Part shown: positions 44,210 through 53,810 of the stretch, one piece after another
How the letters are laid out: each line of letters begins with the position of its first letter
Position numbering within the stretch: position 1 is the first letter of the stretch
Origin: Solimonas sp. K1W22B-7
Lineage (GTDB): Bacteria > Pseudomonadota > Gammaproteobacteria > Nevskiales > Nevskiaceae
Reading direction: 5' to 3'
DNA: 64,000 nucleotides
Assembly (NCBI RefSeq): GCF_003428335.1
Contig: NZ_CP031704.1
Coordinates: 4,848,071-4,912,070 of the forward strand
The notes under the pieces: model-generated
What the model was told of the DNA's origin: nothing
Databases searched by the model: none
What the model saw: only the letters and a program-made list of their open reading frames with translations
Program-made: the position numbers and the translations under genes

Positions 44210-44665
44210 ATGAAGCTCACCGTCAATGGCACCGCGCATGAAGTGGACGCGCCGCCCGATATGCCCCTGCTGTGGGTGCTGCGCGACCTGCTGGGGCTGA
44301 CCGGCACCAAGTTCGGTTGCGGGCTCGCGCAATGCGGTGCCTGCACCGTGCACCTCGACGGTGCGCCCCTGCGCTCCTGCATCACCCCGGTGGCCGCGGC
44401 CGCCGGCAAATCCGTAACCACGATCGAGGGCCTGTCGGCCGACGGCAGCCACCCGGTGCAGCGCGCCTGGGCGGAGCTGGACGTGGTCCAGTGCGGCTAC
44501 TGCCAGTCGGGCCAGATCATGTCGGCGGTCGCGCTGCTCGCGGCCAAGGCCAGGCCCAGCGACGCCGACATCGACGCCGCCCTGTCCGGCAACATCTGCC
44601 GCTGCGGCACCTACCAGCGCATCCGCGCCGCGGTGCACCGCGCGGCGGAACTGTCCAAGACCTGA
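44210..44665 (+). CDS. [2Fe-2S] subunit of a molybdenum hydroxylase (IorA-like)
   Basis: The 151-residue protein has a plant-type ferredoxin domain ([15 protein letters not shown], with a further Cys in RSC) and a second four-helix 2Fe-2S domain ([10 protein letters not shown] ... [11 protein letters not shown]). It is the small electron-transfer subunit of the xanthine oxidase family, in the two-subunit isoquinoline 1-oxidoreductase form that lacks an FAD subunit. The large subunit follows at 44719, a cytochrome at 46893 and a MocA-like enzyme at 47526. Electrons therefore likely leave to the cytochrome in the periplasm. Confidence 0.93.
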   Translation: MKLTVNGTAHEVDAPPDMPLLWVLRDLLGLTGTKFGCGLAQCGACTVHLDGAPLRSCITPVAAAAGKSVTTIEGLSADGSHPVQRAWAELDVVQCGYCQSGQIMSAVALLAAKARPSDADIDAALSGNICRCGTYQRIRAAVHRAAELSKT

Positions 44666-44718
44666 AACCCCACGGCGCTCCGCGGATGCGGAGCGCCGGC
44701 ACGTTACGGAGCACTGCC

Positions 44719-46881
44719 GTGAACGACCTGAGCAACACTTCCCGTCGCGACTTCCTCAAGACCGGCGCCCTGGTGGGCGGCGGCCTGGTCATCGGCTTCA
44801 CCGTGCCGGCGGCCAACCGCTTCGCGCACGCGGCCTCCCCACCGCCTGCGCCCGCGGCGCTGCCGCCGGCCAACGCCTTCCTGCGCGTGGGCAGCGACGA
44901 CAGCGTCACCGTGCTGCTTGCCCACTCCGAGATGGGCCAGGGCATCTGGACGGCGCTGCCGATGCTGATCGCCGAGGAGCTGGACGCGGACTGGTCGCGG
45001 GTGCGCGTGGCGCATGCGCCGGCGGCGCCGGTGTACGCGCACATCATGTTCGGCATGCAGATGACCGGCGGCTCCAGCAGCACCTGGTCGGAGTTCGAGC
45101 GCTATCGCCAGGCCGGCGCTACTGCAAGAGTGCTGCTGGTGCAGGCGGCGGCGCAGCGGTGGGGCGTGAAGCCGGCCGACTGTCGCGTCGACCAGGGCGT
45201 GGTCAGCAGTGGCGCGCATCGCGCGCGCTTCGGCGAGCTGGCCGACGCGGCCAATGCCCTGCCGGCACCCAAGACCGTGGCATTGAAGGACCCGAAGGAC
45301 TGGAAGCTGATCGGCAAGGCAACCAGGCGTCTCGACACCCCCGAGAAGATCACCGGCCGCGCCGAGTTCGGCATGGACGTGCGCTTCGACGGTCTGCTGA
45401 CCGCCGTGGTGGCGCGGCCGCCCGTGTTCGGCGCGAGCGTGAAGTCCTTCGACGCCACCAGGGCCAAGGCGATTCCCGGCGTGCGCCAGGTGCTGCAGGT
45501 GCCCAGCGGCATCGCCGTGGTGGCGGACCACTTCTGGGCCGCCAAGCTGGGCCGCGACGCACTGGTGGTGAACTGGAATCCCGGGCCGAACGCGGCGCTG
45601 GACAGCAAGGCCCTGAAGGCCGAGTTCGGCCGCCTGGCCGACACCCGCGGCCTGCGTGCCGCCAAGGCCGGCGACAGCGGCCGCGCGCTGAAGAAGGCCG
45701 CGCGCACGCTGCAGGCCGATTACAGCGTGCCCTACCTCGCGCATGCGCCGATGGAGCCGATGAATGCCACGGTCAGGATCGGCCGCGACAGCTGCGAGGT
45801 CTGGGCCGGCACGCAGTTCCAGACGCTGGACCAGATGGTGGCCGCGCAGATCACCGGCCTGAAGCCCGAGCAGGTGCAGATCCATACCATGTTTCTCGGC
45901 GGCGGCTTCGGCCGGCGTGCGACGCCCACTTCGGATTTCGTCAGCGAGGCGGTGCACGTGGCCAAGGCCGCGGGCCGGCCGGTGAAGACGGTGTGGACGC
46001 GCGAGGACGATGTCCGCGGTGGCTACTACCGCCCGGCCTACCTGCATCGCGTGAGCATCGGCGTGGATGCGAAGGGCTGGCCGATGGCCTGGCAGCATGC
46101 CGTGGTCGGCCAGTCGATCCTCGCCGGTACGCCGATGGAGCCGCTGATGGTCAAGGACGGCATCGACGCCACTTCGGTCGAGGGCGTGTCCGACTCGCCC
46201 TACCTCAAGGAAGTAAAAGCCCACACGGTGGAGCTGCACTCGCCGCAGACCGGCATCCCGGTGCTGTGGTGGCGCTCGGTGGGCCACAGCCACACCGCCT
46301 TCGTGATGGAAGGACTGATCGACGAACTGGCGCTGAGCGCGCAGCAGGACCCGGTGGCCTACCGCCGCGCGTTGCTGCAGAAGCACCCGCGACACCTCGG
46401 CGTGCTGGACCTGGCGGCGCGCAAGTCCGGCTGGGGCTCGCCGCTGCCGGCCGGCCGCGCGCGCGGCGTCGCGGTGCACGAGTCCTTCGGCAGCACCATC
46501 GCGCAGGTGGCGGAGGTGTCGGTGCAGGACGGGCGCATCCGCGTGCACCGCGTGACCTGCGCGATCGACTGCGGCATCGTCGTGAACCCGGCGGGGGTCG
46601 AGGCGCAGATGGAATCCGGCATCGCCTTCGGCCTGGGCGCCGCGCTGCACAGCCGCCTGGAGTTCCGCGACGGCCGCGTGCAGCAGTCCAACTTCCACGA
46701 CTTCCAGGTGCTGCGCCTGGACGAGATGCCGCAGGTGGACGTGCATATCGTCTCCAGCACCGAGAAGCCCGGCGGCGTCGGCGAACCCGGCGCCGCGCCG
46801 ATCGCGCCGGCCGTGGCCAATGCCATCGCCGCACTGACGGGACAGCGGCTGCGCGAACTGCCGCTACAGCTTTCGGCCTGA
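44719..46881 (+). CDS. Molybdopterin-binding large subunit of a xanthine-oxidase-family dehydrogenase (IorB-like)
   Basis: The most likely start is GTG 44719, giving 720 residues and a twin-arginine signal (SRRDFLKTGALVGGGLVIGF), so the enzyme is exported folded with its cofactor. Conserved segments include LAHSEMGQGIWTALPML, YLAHAPMEPMNATV, TMFLGGGFGRRA, GVPVLWWRSVGHSHTAF-like (IPVLWWRSVGHSHTAFV) and GGVGEPGAAPIAPAV near the C-terminus, with the catalytic Glu in the GEPG segment. It hydroxylates N-heterocycles or aldehydes using water. The small subunit is directly upstream. The precise substrate is unknown. Confidence 0.9.
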   Translation: MNDLSNTSRRDFLKTGALVGGGLVIGFTVPAANRFAHAASPPPAPAALPPANAFLRVGSDDSVTVLLAHSEMGQGIWTALPMLIAEELDADWSRVRVAHAPAAPVYAHIMFGMQMTGGSSSTWSEFERYRQAGATARVLLVQAAAQRWGVKPADCRVDQGVVSSGAHRARFGELADAANALPAPKTVALKDPKDWKLIGKATRRLDTPEKITGRAEFGMDVRFDGLLTAVVARPPVFGASVKSFDATRAKAIPGVRQVLQVPSGIAVVADHFWAAKLGRDALVVNWNPGPNAALDSKALKAEFGRLADTRGLRAAKAGDSGRALKKAARTLQADYSVPYLAHAPMEPMNATVRIGRDSCEVWAGTQFQTLDQMVAAQITGLKPEQVQIHTMFLGGGFGRRATPTSDFVSEAVHVAKAAGRPVKTVWTREDDVRGGYYRPAYLHRVSIGVDAKGWPMAWQHAVVGQSILAGTPMEPLMVKDGIDATSVEGVSDSPYLKEVKAHTVELHSPQTGIPVLWWRSVGHSHTAFVMEGLIDELALSAQQDPVAYRRALLQKHPRHLGVLDLAARKSGWGSPLPAGRARGVAVHESFGSTIAQVAEVSVQDGRIRVHRVTCAIDCGIVVNPAGVEAQMESGIAFGLGAALHSRLEFRDGRVQQSNFHDFQVLRLDEMPQVDVHIVSSTEKPGGVGEPGAAPIAPAVANAIAALTGQRLRELPLQLSA

Positions 46882-46892
46882 AGGAAGACGAC

Positions 46893-47495
46893 ATGCGCAT
46901 GCTCCATTTCGTTTTCCTGCCGCTGGTCTTTGCACTCGCATCCTGCAGCGGCGCGCCGCCACAACCGACACCGGAGGCGCGCGCCGAGGCAATCGCCGCC
47001 TTCGCCACGGTGCAGCAGGTGTTCCAGCATCCGCGCTGCCAGAACTGCCACATCCCCGGCGATGCGCCGCTGCAGTTCGACGAGGGCCGCCCGCATGCGC
47101 AGGGCGTGCTGCGCGGTCCCGACGGCCACGGCGCGCCGGGCCTGCCCTGCGCCACCTGCCATGCCGACAGGAACCCTCCGGCCTCCTATGGCCCGCACGC
47201 ACCGCCGGGGGCTCCGCACTGGGCGCTGCCGCCACCGCACATGAAGATGGTGACCCTCGGCCTGTCGCCGCAGGAGCTGTGCCGCGACATCCAGGACAAG
47301 AGCAAGAACGGCGGCCGCGACTTCCCGGCGCTGATCAAGCACGTGGCCGAGGACAAGCTGGTGCTCTGGGGCTGGAACCCGGGTGGCACGCGCGCGCCGG
47401 TGCCGGTGCCGCATGACCGGTTCGTGGCCGCCTTCAAGACCTGGGCGGCGGCCGGCGGCCCCTGCCCGAGCGAGGGCACGCAGGCCCGGCGCTGA
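46893..47495 (+). CDS. Small dihaem c-type cytochrome lipoprotein
   Basis: The 200-residue protein begins with a lipoprotein signal (VFLPLVFALASC, Cys at residue 18) and carries two CxxCH haem-binding motifs, CQNCH (about residue 49) and CATCH (about residue 87). It starts 11 bp after the IorB-like gene, so it is the probable electron acceptor of that dehydrogenase in the periplasm. The sequence between the haem sites is Pro/His-rich. It resembles the cytochromes found next to isoquinoline or aldehyde oxidoreductases. Confidence 0.85.
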   Translation: MRMLHFVFLPLVFALASCSGAPPQPTPEARAEAIAAFATVQQVFQHPRCQNCHIPGDAPLQFDEGRPHAQGVLRGPDGHGAPGLPCATCHADRNPPASYGPHAPPGAPHWALPPPHMKMVTLGLSPQELCRDIQDKSKNGGRDFPALIKHVAEDKLVLWGWNPGGTRAPVPVPHDRFVAAFKTWAAAGGPCPSEGTQARR

Positions 47496-47525
47496 TACGC
47501 GGGGCCAATCACGGGAACCGCAGCG

Positions 47526-48113
47526 ATGACCGCTTCCACCGAGGTGCACGCGCTGCTGCTCGCGGCAGGCAACGCCAGCCGCTTCGGCAGCGCCAAGCAG
47601 CTGGCGCTGATCGGCGGCGTGCCGCTGGTACGGCACGCGGCGCTGGCGGCGCTTGCCACCGGCTGCCCGCTGACCGTGGTCACCGGCGCCTACGCCGACG
47701 AAGTCTTGGCGGCGCTGGCCGGCCTGCCGCTGACGATCCTGCGCAACGACGACTGGCAACAGGGCATGGGCAGCTCGCTGGGCTGCGGCTTCCGCCATGC
47801 ACTTGCCGGGGATTCCGCCGGCACGCTGGTCTGCCTGGGAGACCAGCCGCGGGTGGGCGAAGCACAGCTCCGGCGCGTCATCGAAGCCTGGAAGGAGACA
47901 CCGCAGTGCATCGTCACCGCTGACCTGGGGGATGCGATGGGCCCGCCCTGCCTGTTTCCGCGGGCCTGGTACGCGGAGCTTTCCAACTGGTCCGGCCCGC
48001 AGGGCGCACGCAAGCTGCTGGAGCGCCATGCACAGGAGGTGATCCGCGTGACGATGCCGGAAGCGGCGGTGGACGTGGATACGCGGGAAGACTACGAGCG
48101 GCTGATTTCTTGA
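47526..48113 (+). CDS. MocA/MobA-like nucleotidyltransferase
   Basis: The 195-residue NTP_transf_3 protein has the nucleotide-binding N-terminus LLLAAGNASRFGSAKQL, a QGMGSSLGCGFRHAL segment and the metal site LGDQPRV. MocA transfers CMP to molybdopterin to make the MCD form needed by xanthine-oxidase-family enzymes. Its place 30 bp after the cytochrome completes a four-gene molybdenum hydroxylase operon. MobA (GMP transfer) is less likely given the neighbours. Confidence 0.85.
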   Translation: MTASTEVHALLLAAGNASRFGSAKQLALIGGVPLVRHAALAALATGCPLTVVTGAYADEVLAALAGLPLTILRNDDWQQGMGSSLGCGFRHALAGDSAGTLVCLGDQPRVGEAQLRRVIEAWKETPQCIVTADLGDAMGPPCLFPRAWYAELSNWSGPQGARKLLERHAQEVIRVTMPEAAVDVDTREDYERLIS

Positions 48114-48114
48114 T

Positions 48115-48233
48115 CCCCTCTCCCGCTGGCGGGAGAGGGGTTAGGGTGAGGGTGGTGCAGCGGCGGTTACGCACATCACATCCGATTGAGGGCTCCACCC
48201 TCACCCCAGCCCTCTCCCGCCAGCGGGAGAGGG
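48115..48233. repeat. BIME-like pair of REP hairpins
   Basis: Two hairpins, at 48115-48140 (12-bp stem CCCCTCTCCCGC) and 48210-48233 (11-bp stem), face each other and their flanks GGGTGAGGGTGG and CCACCCTCACCCC also pair, giving one large palindrome. It separates two convergent genes and may end both transcripts. The same hairpin unit recurs at 51213 and 51366. Confidence 0.85.
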
Positions 48234-48253
48234 AGACAAGCAACAACCACACA

Positions 48254-48931
48254 TCAGTCCGCGACGATGCCCTCGCGCGCCATGGTCTGCGTGCCCACCA
48301 TCAGCATGCGCAGCATCGTCACCATCTCCTCGATCAGCTGCGGATGACGCTCCGGCGGCAGATCCATCGCCGCGGTGCCCATCGCGAACACCAGCCGCGT
48401 GATCGCCTTGGCCGCCAGCCGGGGCTCGTAGATCGGCAGCTTGTTGAGCGCGGCCAGGCGGATCAGGTCGACGCAGAGCTCGTCCTCGAAGGAACGCAGC
48501 TCCTTTTCCACCGCCTGCTTGAAAGCCTCCGAGCCCACCGTGCCCTCGCGCAGCACGATGTGCAGCAGCTTCTGGTCGGCGCTGAGCTGCTCCATGAAGG
48601 TTTCCACCGAGCTGCGCACGATGCTGCGGCCGCTGGCAGCGCGATGGCGCGCCTCGCCGATGATCGCGCGCAGCGAGCGGCCAGCCTGGTCGATCAGCGC
48701 AATGGCCAGCTCGTCCACGTCGCGGAAGTGGCGATAGAAGCTGTTCGGCGCGATACCGGCCTCGCGCGCCACCTCGCGCAGGCTCAGCGTCGAAACGCTG
48801 CGGTTGGGCCCCACCAGCTTGAGCGCGGCGGCGATCAGATCTTCCCGTGTAATCACCGGCTTGCGCCCCTGCGGGGCAAGGCTGCGACGCGCGGTGCGCG
48901 CGGCGGGTCGGGTCCTGGTGGGGGTGCTCAT
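48254..48931 (-). CDS. TetR family regulator of fatty-acid desaturation (DesT/FabR-like)
   Basis: The 225-residue protein has an N-terminal TetR helix-turn-helix (TLSLREVAREAGIAPNSFYRHF) and FabR/DesT-like features: NSFYRHFRDVDELAIALIDQAG and a C-terminal ITRLVFAMGTAAMDLPPERHPQL. It is divergent from the reductase-desaturase pair, as in the Pseudomonas desT/desCB locus, where DesT represses desCB and senses the acyl-CoA saturation level. Function is therefore inferred from family and arrangement. The 71-bp gap is AT-rich and holds both promoters. The N-terminal 25 residues are basic and may be disordered. Confidence 0.88.
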   Translation of the reverse strand: MSTPTRTRPAARTARRSLAPQGRKPVITREDLIAAALKLVGPNRSVSTLSLREVAREAGIAPNSFYRHFRDVDELAIALIDQAGRSLRAIIGEARHRAASGRSIVRSSVETFMEQLSADQKLLHIVLREGTVGSEAFKQAVEKELRSFEDELCVDLIRLAALNKLPIYEPRLAAKAITRLVFAMGTAAMDLPPERHPQLIEEMVTMLRMLMVGTQTMAREGIVAD

Positions 48932-48956
48932 GCCCCTATCATAACGAATAATTAAT

Positions 48957-48995
48957 ATACATATGTATAGACAACTGTACTCTCATCTGTATAAT
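48957..48995 (+). promoter_or_regulatory. Promoter/operator region of the desaturase operon
   Basis: -35 TAGACA (48968-48973) and a perfect -10 TATAAT (48990-48995) with a 16-bp spacer. The predicted start of transcription (about 49002) coincides with the ATG of the reductase gene (49003), so the mRNA may be leaderless. The palindrome ATACATATGTAT (48957-48968) touches the -35 and is a candidate site for the DesT-like repressor. Confidence 0.5.
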
Positions 48996-49002
48996 CCGGC
49001 CC

Positions 49003-50070
49003 ATGAACAGCCTTTCCAGCCCCGCCCGCCTGCTCGGCGCCGCCGTCTCGGCCCCGGTTTTCGACTTCTGGAGCCGCCAGTTCGGCAGCATCCAGGCCTG
49101 GGACCGCTGCCTGGCCCGCGTCGTCGCCCGCCAACAGGAATCCGCCAACGCGGTGAGCCTGACGCTGCAGCCCAACCGCCGCTTCGGCGGCTTTGAACCG
49201 GGCCAGCACGTCAACCTGACCGCCGAGGTGGAGGGCGTGCGCGTCACCCGCAGCTACAGCTTCACCCAGCCGCCGCGCGCCGACGGCCTGCTGCGCCTGA
49301 CGATCAAGCAGGTGGAGGGCGGCAAGCTCAGCACGGCGCTCTGTGCCCTGCGCCCCGGCGCGGTGGTGGAACTCGGCGAGGCCTATGGCGAGATGAACCT
49401 GCCGCAGGGCCCGGGCCGCTATCTGTTCCTGGCGGCCGGCAGCGGCATCACGCCGCTGATGAGCCTGAGCCTGGCGCTGGAGCAGAACCCGCAGGCCGAA
49501 GCGACGCTGGTCTACTGGGCGCAGCAGCGCGCGGAACTCTGCTACGCCGAGGAACTGCGCCAGCTGGCGGCGCGCCTGCCGCGCCTGCGCCTGCACTTCG
49601 TGCTGACGCGCGAGCCGCTGCGCCTGGCCGGCGAACTGGCCCGCCGCCTCGATGCAGGGCTGCTGGAAACGCTGGCGCCGGACCTGGACGCATTGCAGGT
49701 CTATGCCTGCGGCCCGCGCGGCTTCGTCGACCAGGCGCGCCTGCTGGCCCAGGGCCGCGCGCTGCGCTTCCACGGCGAGGCCTTCACCCCGCCCGCGCTG
49801 GCGCCCGGCGGCGGCAGCGTGCGCGTGACGCTGCGTGCCAGCGGTCGCAGCCTGGACGTGCCCTCGGGCGTGCCCTTGCTGGCCGCGCTGGAAGCCCAGG
49901 GACTGCGCCCGGAATCGGGCTGCCGCATGGGCCTGTGCAACACCTGCGCCTGCCGCCTGGTCGAGGGCGTGGGCCAGAACCTCAACAACGGCGAAACCAT
50001 TTCCGAACCCGGCAGCGAACTGCGCATCTGCACCAGTGCCGCGCGCAGCGACCTGACGCTGGACCTCTGA
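49003..50070 (+). CDS. Ferredoxin-NAD(P)H reductase-type electron donor for the desaturase (DesC-like)
   Basis: The 355-residue protein combines an FAD-binding domain (RSYSFTQPPR), an NAD(P)-binding domain (FLAAGSGITPLMSL and YACGPRGFVDQA) and a C-terminal plant-type [2Fe-2S] domain (SGCRMGLCNTCACRLVEG with the last Cys in RICTSAA). It passes electrons from NADPH through FAD and the iron-sulfur cluster to the di-iron desaturase encoded just downstream, as DesC does for DesB. It lies on the inner side of the membrane. The start ATG is very close to the predicted transcription start. Confidence 0.9.
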   Translation: MNSLSSPARLLGAAVSAPVFDFWSRQFGSIQAWDRCLARVVARQQESANAVSLTLQPNRRFGGFEPGQHVNLTAEVEGVRVTRSYSFTQPPRADGLLRLTIKQVEGGKLSTALCALRPGAVVELGEAYGEMNLPQGPGRYLFLAAGSGITPLMSLSLALEQNPQAEATLVYWAQQRAELCYAEELRQLAARLPRLRLHFVLTREPLRLAGELARRLDAGLLETLAPDLDALQVYACGPRGFVDQARLLAQGRALRFHGEAFTPPALAPGGGSVRVTLRASGRSLDVPSGVPLLAALEAQGLRPESGCRMGLCNTCACRLVEGVGQNLNNGETISEPGSELRICTSAARSDLTLDL

Positions 50071-50085
50071 CAAGAACTTTTGACC

Positions 50086-51201
50086 ATGACCCAAGCCACC
50101 ACACTCAATCGACCGCTGTCCGCCGCCGAGATGGACGCCTTCGGGCAGGAGCTCGACGCCCTGCGCAGCCGCACGATGGCGCAGGTCGGTGCCGAGGACG
50201 CGCGCTACATCCGCCGCGTGGTCGCCGCCGTGCGCTACATCGAGGCGGCCGGCCGCGCCCTGCTGTTCTTCGGCGCGTTTCCGCCGGCCTGGGTACTGGG
50301 CACGCTGCTGCTGGGCCTGTCCAAGATCCTGGAGAACATGGAGTTGGGCCACAACGTGATGCATGGCCAGTACGACTGGATGCGCGACCCGCAGCTCAAC
50401 GGCAAGACCTACGAGTGGGACATCGTCGCCACCGGCGACAACTGGCGCCACACGCACAACTACAAGCACCACACCTACACCAACGTGCGCGGCGCCGACG
50501 ACGACATCGGCTACGGCCTGCTGCGCCTGTTCCCGGAACAGCGCTGGCGCCCCTTCTTCCTGTTCCAGCCGATCATCGCGGTGATCTTCGCGCTGCTGTT
50601 CGAGTGGGGCGTGGCGATCCAGCGCCTGGAGCTGGGCAAATACTTCAGCGGCCGCAAGACCAAGGCGCAGCTGGCCGAGGAGTTCCGCCCGCTGGGCCGC
50701 AAGATGCGCCGCCAGATCGTGAAGGACTACGTGGTGTTCCCGCTGCTGGCCGGTCCGTTCTTCCTGCCGGTGCTGCTGGGCAACGTGGTGGCCAACATCA
50801 TCCGCAGCCTGTGGACCTACACCGTGATCTTCTGCGGCCACTTCACCGCCGACGCCGAGACCTTCCCCAAGAGCGTGCTGCTGAACGAAACCCGCGGCCA
50901 CTGGTACCTGCGCCAGCTGCGCGGCTCGTCCAATCTCAGCGGCAGCAAGCTGCTGCACATCCTGACCGGCAATCTCAGCCACCAGATCGAGCACCACCTG
51001 TACCCGGACATGCCGGCACGCCGCTATGCCCAGGTGGCGCCGGAAGTGCGCGAGATCTGCACGCGCTACGGCCAGAACTACAACACGGGGTCGATGCTGA
51101 AGCAGTTCGGGCAGGTGGTGTGGCGCATCCTGCGGCATGCGCTGCCGAGCCGGCCTGGTGTGGTAACGCCGCTGGTCCAGCCGGTGGGTGAAGCGGCGTA
51201 G
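50086..51201 (+). CDS. Membrane fatty acyl desaturase (DesB-like)
   Basis: The 371-residue protein has the three histidine boxes of membrane desaturases: GHNVMH (about residue 88), HTHNYKHH (about 124) and HQIEHHLYP (about 304). Hydrophobic pairs surround residues about 50-85 and 160-185, with another at about 220-245. A TTG at 50080 would add two residues; ATG 50086 is preferred. It inserts a cis double bond into saturated acyl chains of membrane lipids or acyl-CoA, using electrons from the reductase 15 bp upstream, and is presumably repressed by the DesT-like protein. Confidence 0.92.
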   Translation: MTQATTLNRPLSAAEMDAFGQELDALRSRTMAQVGAEDARYIRRVVAAVRYIEAAGRALLFFGAFPPAWVLGTLLLGLSKILENMELGHNVMHGQYDWMRDPQLNGKTYEWDIVATGDNWRHTHNYKHHTYTNVRGADDDIGYGLLRLFPEQRWRPFFLFQPIIAVIFALLFEWGVAIQRLELGKYFSGRKTKAQLAEEFRPLGRKMRRQIVKDYVVFPLLAGPFFLPVLLGNVVANIIRSLWTYTVIFCGHFTADAETFPKSVLLNETRGHWYLRQLRGSSNLSGSKLLHILTGNLSHQIEHHLYPDMPARRYAQVAPEVREICTRYGQNYNTGSMLKQFGQVVWRILRHALPSRPGVVTPLVQPVGEAA

Positions 51202-51212
51202 CTTGTGCTGTC

Positions 51213-51391
51213 CCCTCTCCCGCTTGCGGGAGAGGGTGGCCCGCAGGGCCGGGAGAGGGTTTCTGTAGAGCGTGACGGGGTTAATCCTTCCACCCTCTAC
51301 AGAAACCCTCTCCTCGGCAACTGCTCCATGCGTTGCCCTACCTCGGGGATCCATCCCCTCGCCTACCCCTCTCCCGCAAGCGGGAGAGGGG
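51213..51391. repeat. Complex REP cluster between convergent genes
   Basis: Three palindromes: 51213-51236 (CCCTCTCCCGC stem), a perfect 19-bp inverted repeat at 51252-51270 and 51295-51313, and 51366-51391 (CCCCTCTCCCGC stem). The first and last match the hairpins at 48115-48233. The cluster fills the gap between the desaturase and tex stops and may act as terminator. Confidence 0.85.
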
Positions 51392-51401
51392 ACTTCCCTC
51401 C

Positions 51402-53738
51402 TCACTTCGACTTCAGCGCCTCCATCAGCGCCGCGCCCAGCGAACCCTGCTGAGGCTTCTGCGGGGCCTGCTGCGGCCGCGCCGGCGGGCGCGAGTCGCG
51501 GCGATCGCGGTCGCGCGGACCGGATGACGCGCGGCTGTCGCCGGCACCGCCGCGCGGTGTACCCGCATCGTCCTTCTTCATGGTCAGCGCGATGCGCTTG
51601 CGCTTGGGGTCCACCTCGACCACGCGCACCTTGACCACGTCGCCGGCCTTCACCACCTCGTGCGGGTCCTTGACGAACTTGTCGGCCAGCTGCGAAACGT
51701 GCACCAGGCCGTCCTGGTGGACGCCGATGTCGACGAAGGCACCGAAGGCGGCGACGTTGGTCACCGTGCCTTCCAGCACCATGCCGGGCTTGAGGTCCTT
51801 GAGGTCGTCGATGCCGTCGGCGAAGGCGGCGGTGCGGAACTCGGGGCGCGGATCGCGGCCGGGCTTCTCCAGCTCGGCGATGATGTCGCGCACCGTCGGC
51901 AGGCCGAAGTTGTCGTCGGCGAAGCGCTTGGCGTCGAGCTTGCGCAGCGTGGCGCTGTCGCCCATCACGGCGCGCAGGTCGCGGCCGCAGGCGGCGACGA
52001 TGCGCTCGGCCAGGCCGTAGGCCTCGGGATGCACCGAGGAGGCGTCCAGCGGCTCGGCGCCATTGGGAATGCGCAGGAAGCCGGCGCACTGCTCGAAGGT
52101 CTTGGGCCCCAGGCGCGAGACCTCCAGCAGTTCGCGCCGCGACTTGAAGGCGCCGACGCCGTTGCGGTGCACGACGATCGCCTCGGCCAGCGAGCCGCCC
52201 AGGCCGGAGACACGCGCCAGCAGCGAGGCCGAGGCGGTGTTGAGGTCCACGCCCACGGCGTTCACCGCGTCCTCGACCACCGCATCCAGCGCGCGCGCCA
52301 GGCGGTACTGGTCGACGTCATGCTGGTACTGGCCCACGCCGATCGACTTGGGGTCGATCTTCACCAGCTCGGCCAGCGGATCCTGCAGGCGCCGCGCGAT
52401 CGACACCGCGCCGCGCAGCGACACGTCCAGGTCGGGGAATTCCGCCGCCGCGGTGGCGGAGGCCGAGTACACCGAGGCGCCGGCCTCGCTGACCGTGACC
52501 TTGGTCGGCTTGGCCGAGCCCGGCAGCGCCGCGAGCAGTTCGCCGACCAGCTTGTCGGTCTCGCGGCTGGCGGTGCCGTTGCCGATGGCGATCAGCTCCA
52601 CCTTGTGCTTTGCGATCAGGCGCGCCAGTTCCGCCTGCGCACCGCGCACGTCGTTGCGCGGCTGGAAGGGGTAGACCGTGGCGGTCTCCAGCACCTTGCC
52701 GGTGCCGTCGATGATCGCGACCTTCACGCCGGTGCGGATGCCCGGGTCCAGGCCCATGGTGGCGCGCGAACCCGCGGGTGCGGCCAGCAGCAGGTCCTTG
52801 AGGTTGCGCGCGAACACGCGGATCGCCTCTTCCTCGGCGCGCTCGCGCAGCTCGGTCATCAGGTCCATCGACAGCGAGAACGACAGCTTGACGCGCCAGG
52901 TCCAGCGCACCACGTCCATCAGCCAGCTGTCGGCGGCGCCCTTGGCGGGCACGATGGCGAAGGCCTCGGCGACCATGCGTTCCACCGGCTTCCAGGTGGA
53001 CTCGTCCTCGGCGTCCACCTCGATCTCCAGCGCCAGCACTTCCTCGTTGCGGCCGCGCAACATGGCCAGGGCGCGATGGCCCGGCGCGGTGGACCAGCGC
53101 TCGTGGTGGCTGAAGTAATCAGAGAACTTGGCGCCGGCCTCTTCCTTGCCCTCGAACACCTTGGCGCGCAGCACCGCGCGCTCCTTCATGTACGTGCGCA
53201 GGCGGCCCAGCAGGTCGGCGTTCTCGGCGAAGCGCTCCATCAGGATGTCGCGCGCGCCATCCAGCGCGGCCTTGACGTCGGCCACCTCGGCGTTGAGGTA
53301 TCCGGCGGCCAGTTCCGCCGGCACCACGCCGCGGTCGTCGAAGATGCGTTCGGCCAGCGGGCCCAGGCCCTTCTCGCGCGCGATCTCGGCCTTGGTGCGG
53401 CGCTTGGGCTTGTACGGCAGGTAGAGGTCTTCCAGCTCCGCCTTGCTTTCCACGGCGACGATGCGCGCCTCCAGGTCCTCGCTGAGCTTGCCCTGCGTGC
53501 GGATCGAATCCAGCACCGTCTGGCGCCGCGACTCCAGCTCGCGCAGGTAGGACAGGCGTTCTTCCAGCAGGCGCAACTGGGTGTCGTCCAGGCCGCCGGT
53601 GATTTCCTTGCGGTAGCGCGCGATGAAGGGGACCGTCGCGCCCTCGTCGAGCAGGCCCACCGCGGCGGCAACCTGCTGCGGACGGGCGGAAATATCGGCG
53701 GAGATCGTACGGAGGATGCGTTCGGCGGTAGCGCTCAT
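51402..53738 (-). CDS. tex: Tex family RNA-binding transcription accessory protein
   Basis: The 778-residue protein has the Tex order: N-terminal helical domain ([20 protein letters not shown]), YqgF-like RNase H fold ([20 protein letters not shown]), helix-hairpin-helix pairs ([35 protein letters not shown]) and a C-terminal S1 domain ([20 protein letters not shown]). A basic, Gly/Arg/Pro-rich tail of about 55 residues follows. Tex binds nucleic acid and affects transcription and toxin expression in other bacteria. It is complete and starts with ATG at 53738. It stands alone between two REP regions. Confidence 0.95.
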   Translation of the reverse strand: MSATAERILRTISADISARPQQVAAAVGLLDEGATVPFIARYRKEITGGLDDTQLRLLEERLSYLRELESRRQTVLDSIRTQGKLSEDLEARIVAVESKAELEDLYLPYKPKRRTKAEIAREKGLGPLAERIFDDRGVVPAELAAGYLNAEVADVKAALDGARDILMERFAENADLLGRLRTYMKERAVLRAKVFEGKEEAGAKFSDYFSHHERWSTAPGHRALAMLRGRNEEVLALEIEVDAEDESTWKPVERMVAEAFAIVPAKGAADSWLMDVVRWTWRVKLSFSLSMDLMTELRERAEEEAIRVFARNLKDLLLAAPAGSRATMGLDPGIRTGVKVAIIDGTGKVLETATVYPFQPRNDVRGAQAELARLIAKHKVELIAIGNGTASRETDKLVGELLAALPGSAKPTKVTVSEAGASVYSASATAAAEFPDLDVSLRGAVSIARRLQDPLAELVKIDPKSIGVGQYQHDVDQYRLARALDAVVEDAVNAVGVDLNTASASLLARVSGLGGSLAEAIVVHRNGVGAFKSRRELLEVSRLGPKTFEQCAGFLRIPNGAEPLDASSVHPEAYGLAERIVAACGRDLRAVMGDSATLRKLDAKRFADDNFGLPTVRDIIAELEKPGRDPRPEFRTAAFADGIDDLKDLKPGMVLEGTVTNVAAFGAFVDIGVHQDGLVHVSQLADKFVKDPHEVVKAGDVVKVRVVEVDPKRKRIALTMKKDDAGTPRGGAGDSRASSGPRDRDRRDSRPPARPQQAPQKPQQGSLGAALMEALKSK

Positions 53739-53810
53739 GCGAATGACGGATAGGCGGCGTCACCGGGCGGCTTGCCATGCCCGGCGGCTGTTTCAGGGAA
53801 TGGGGAAAGG

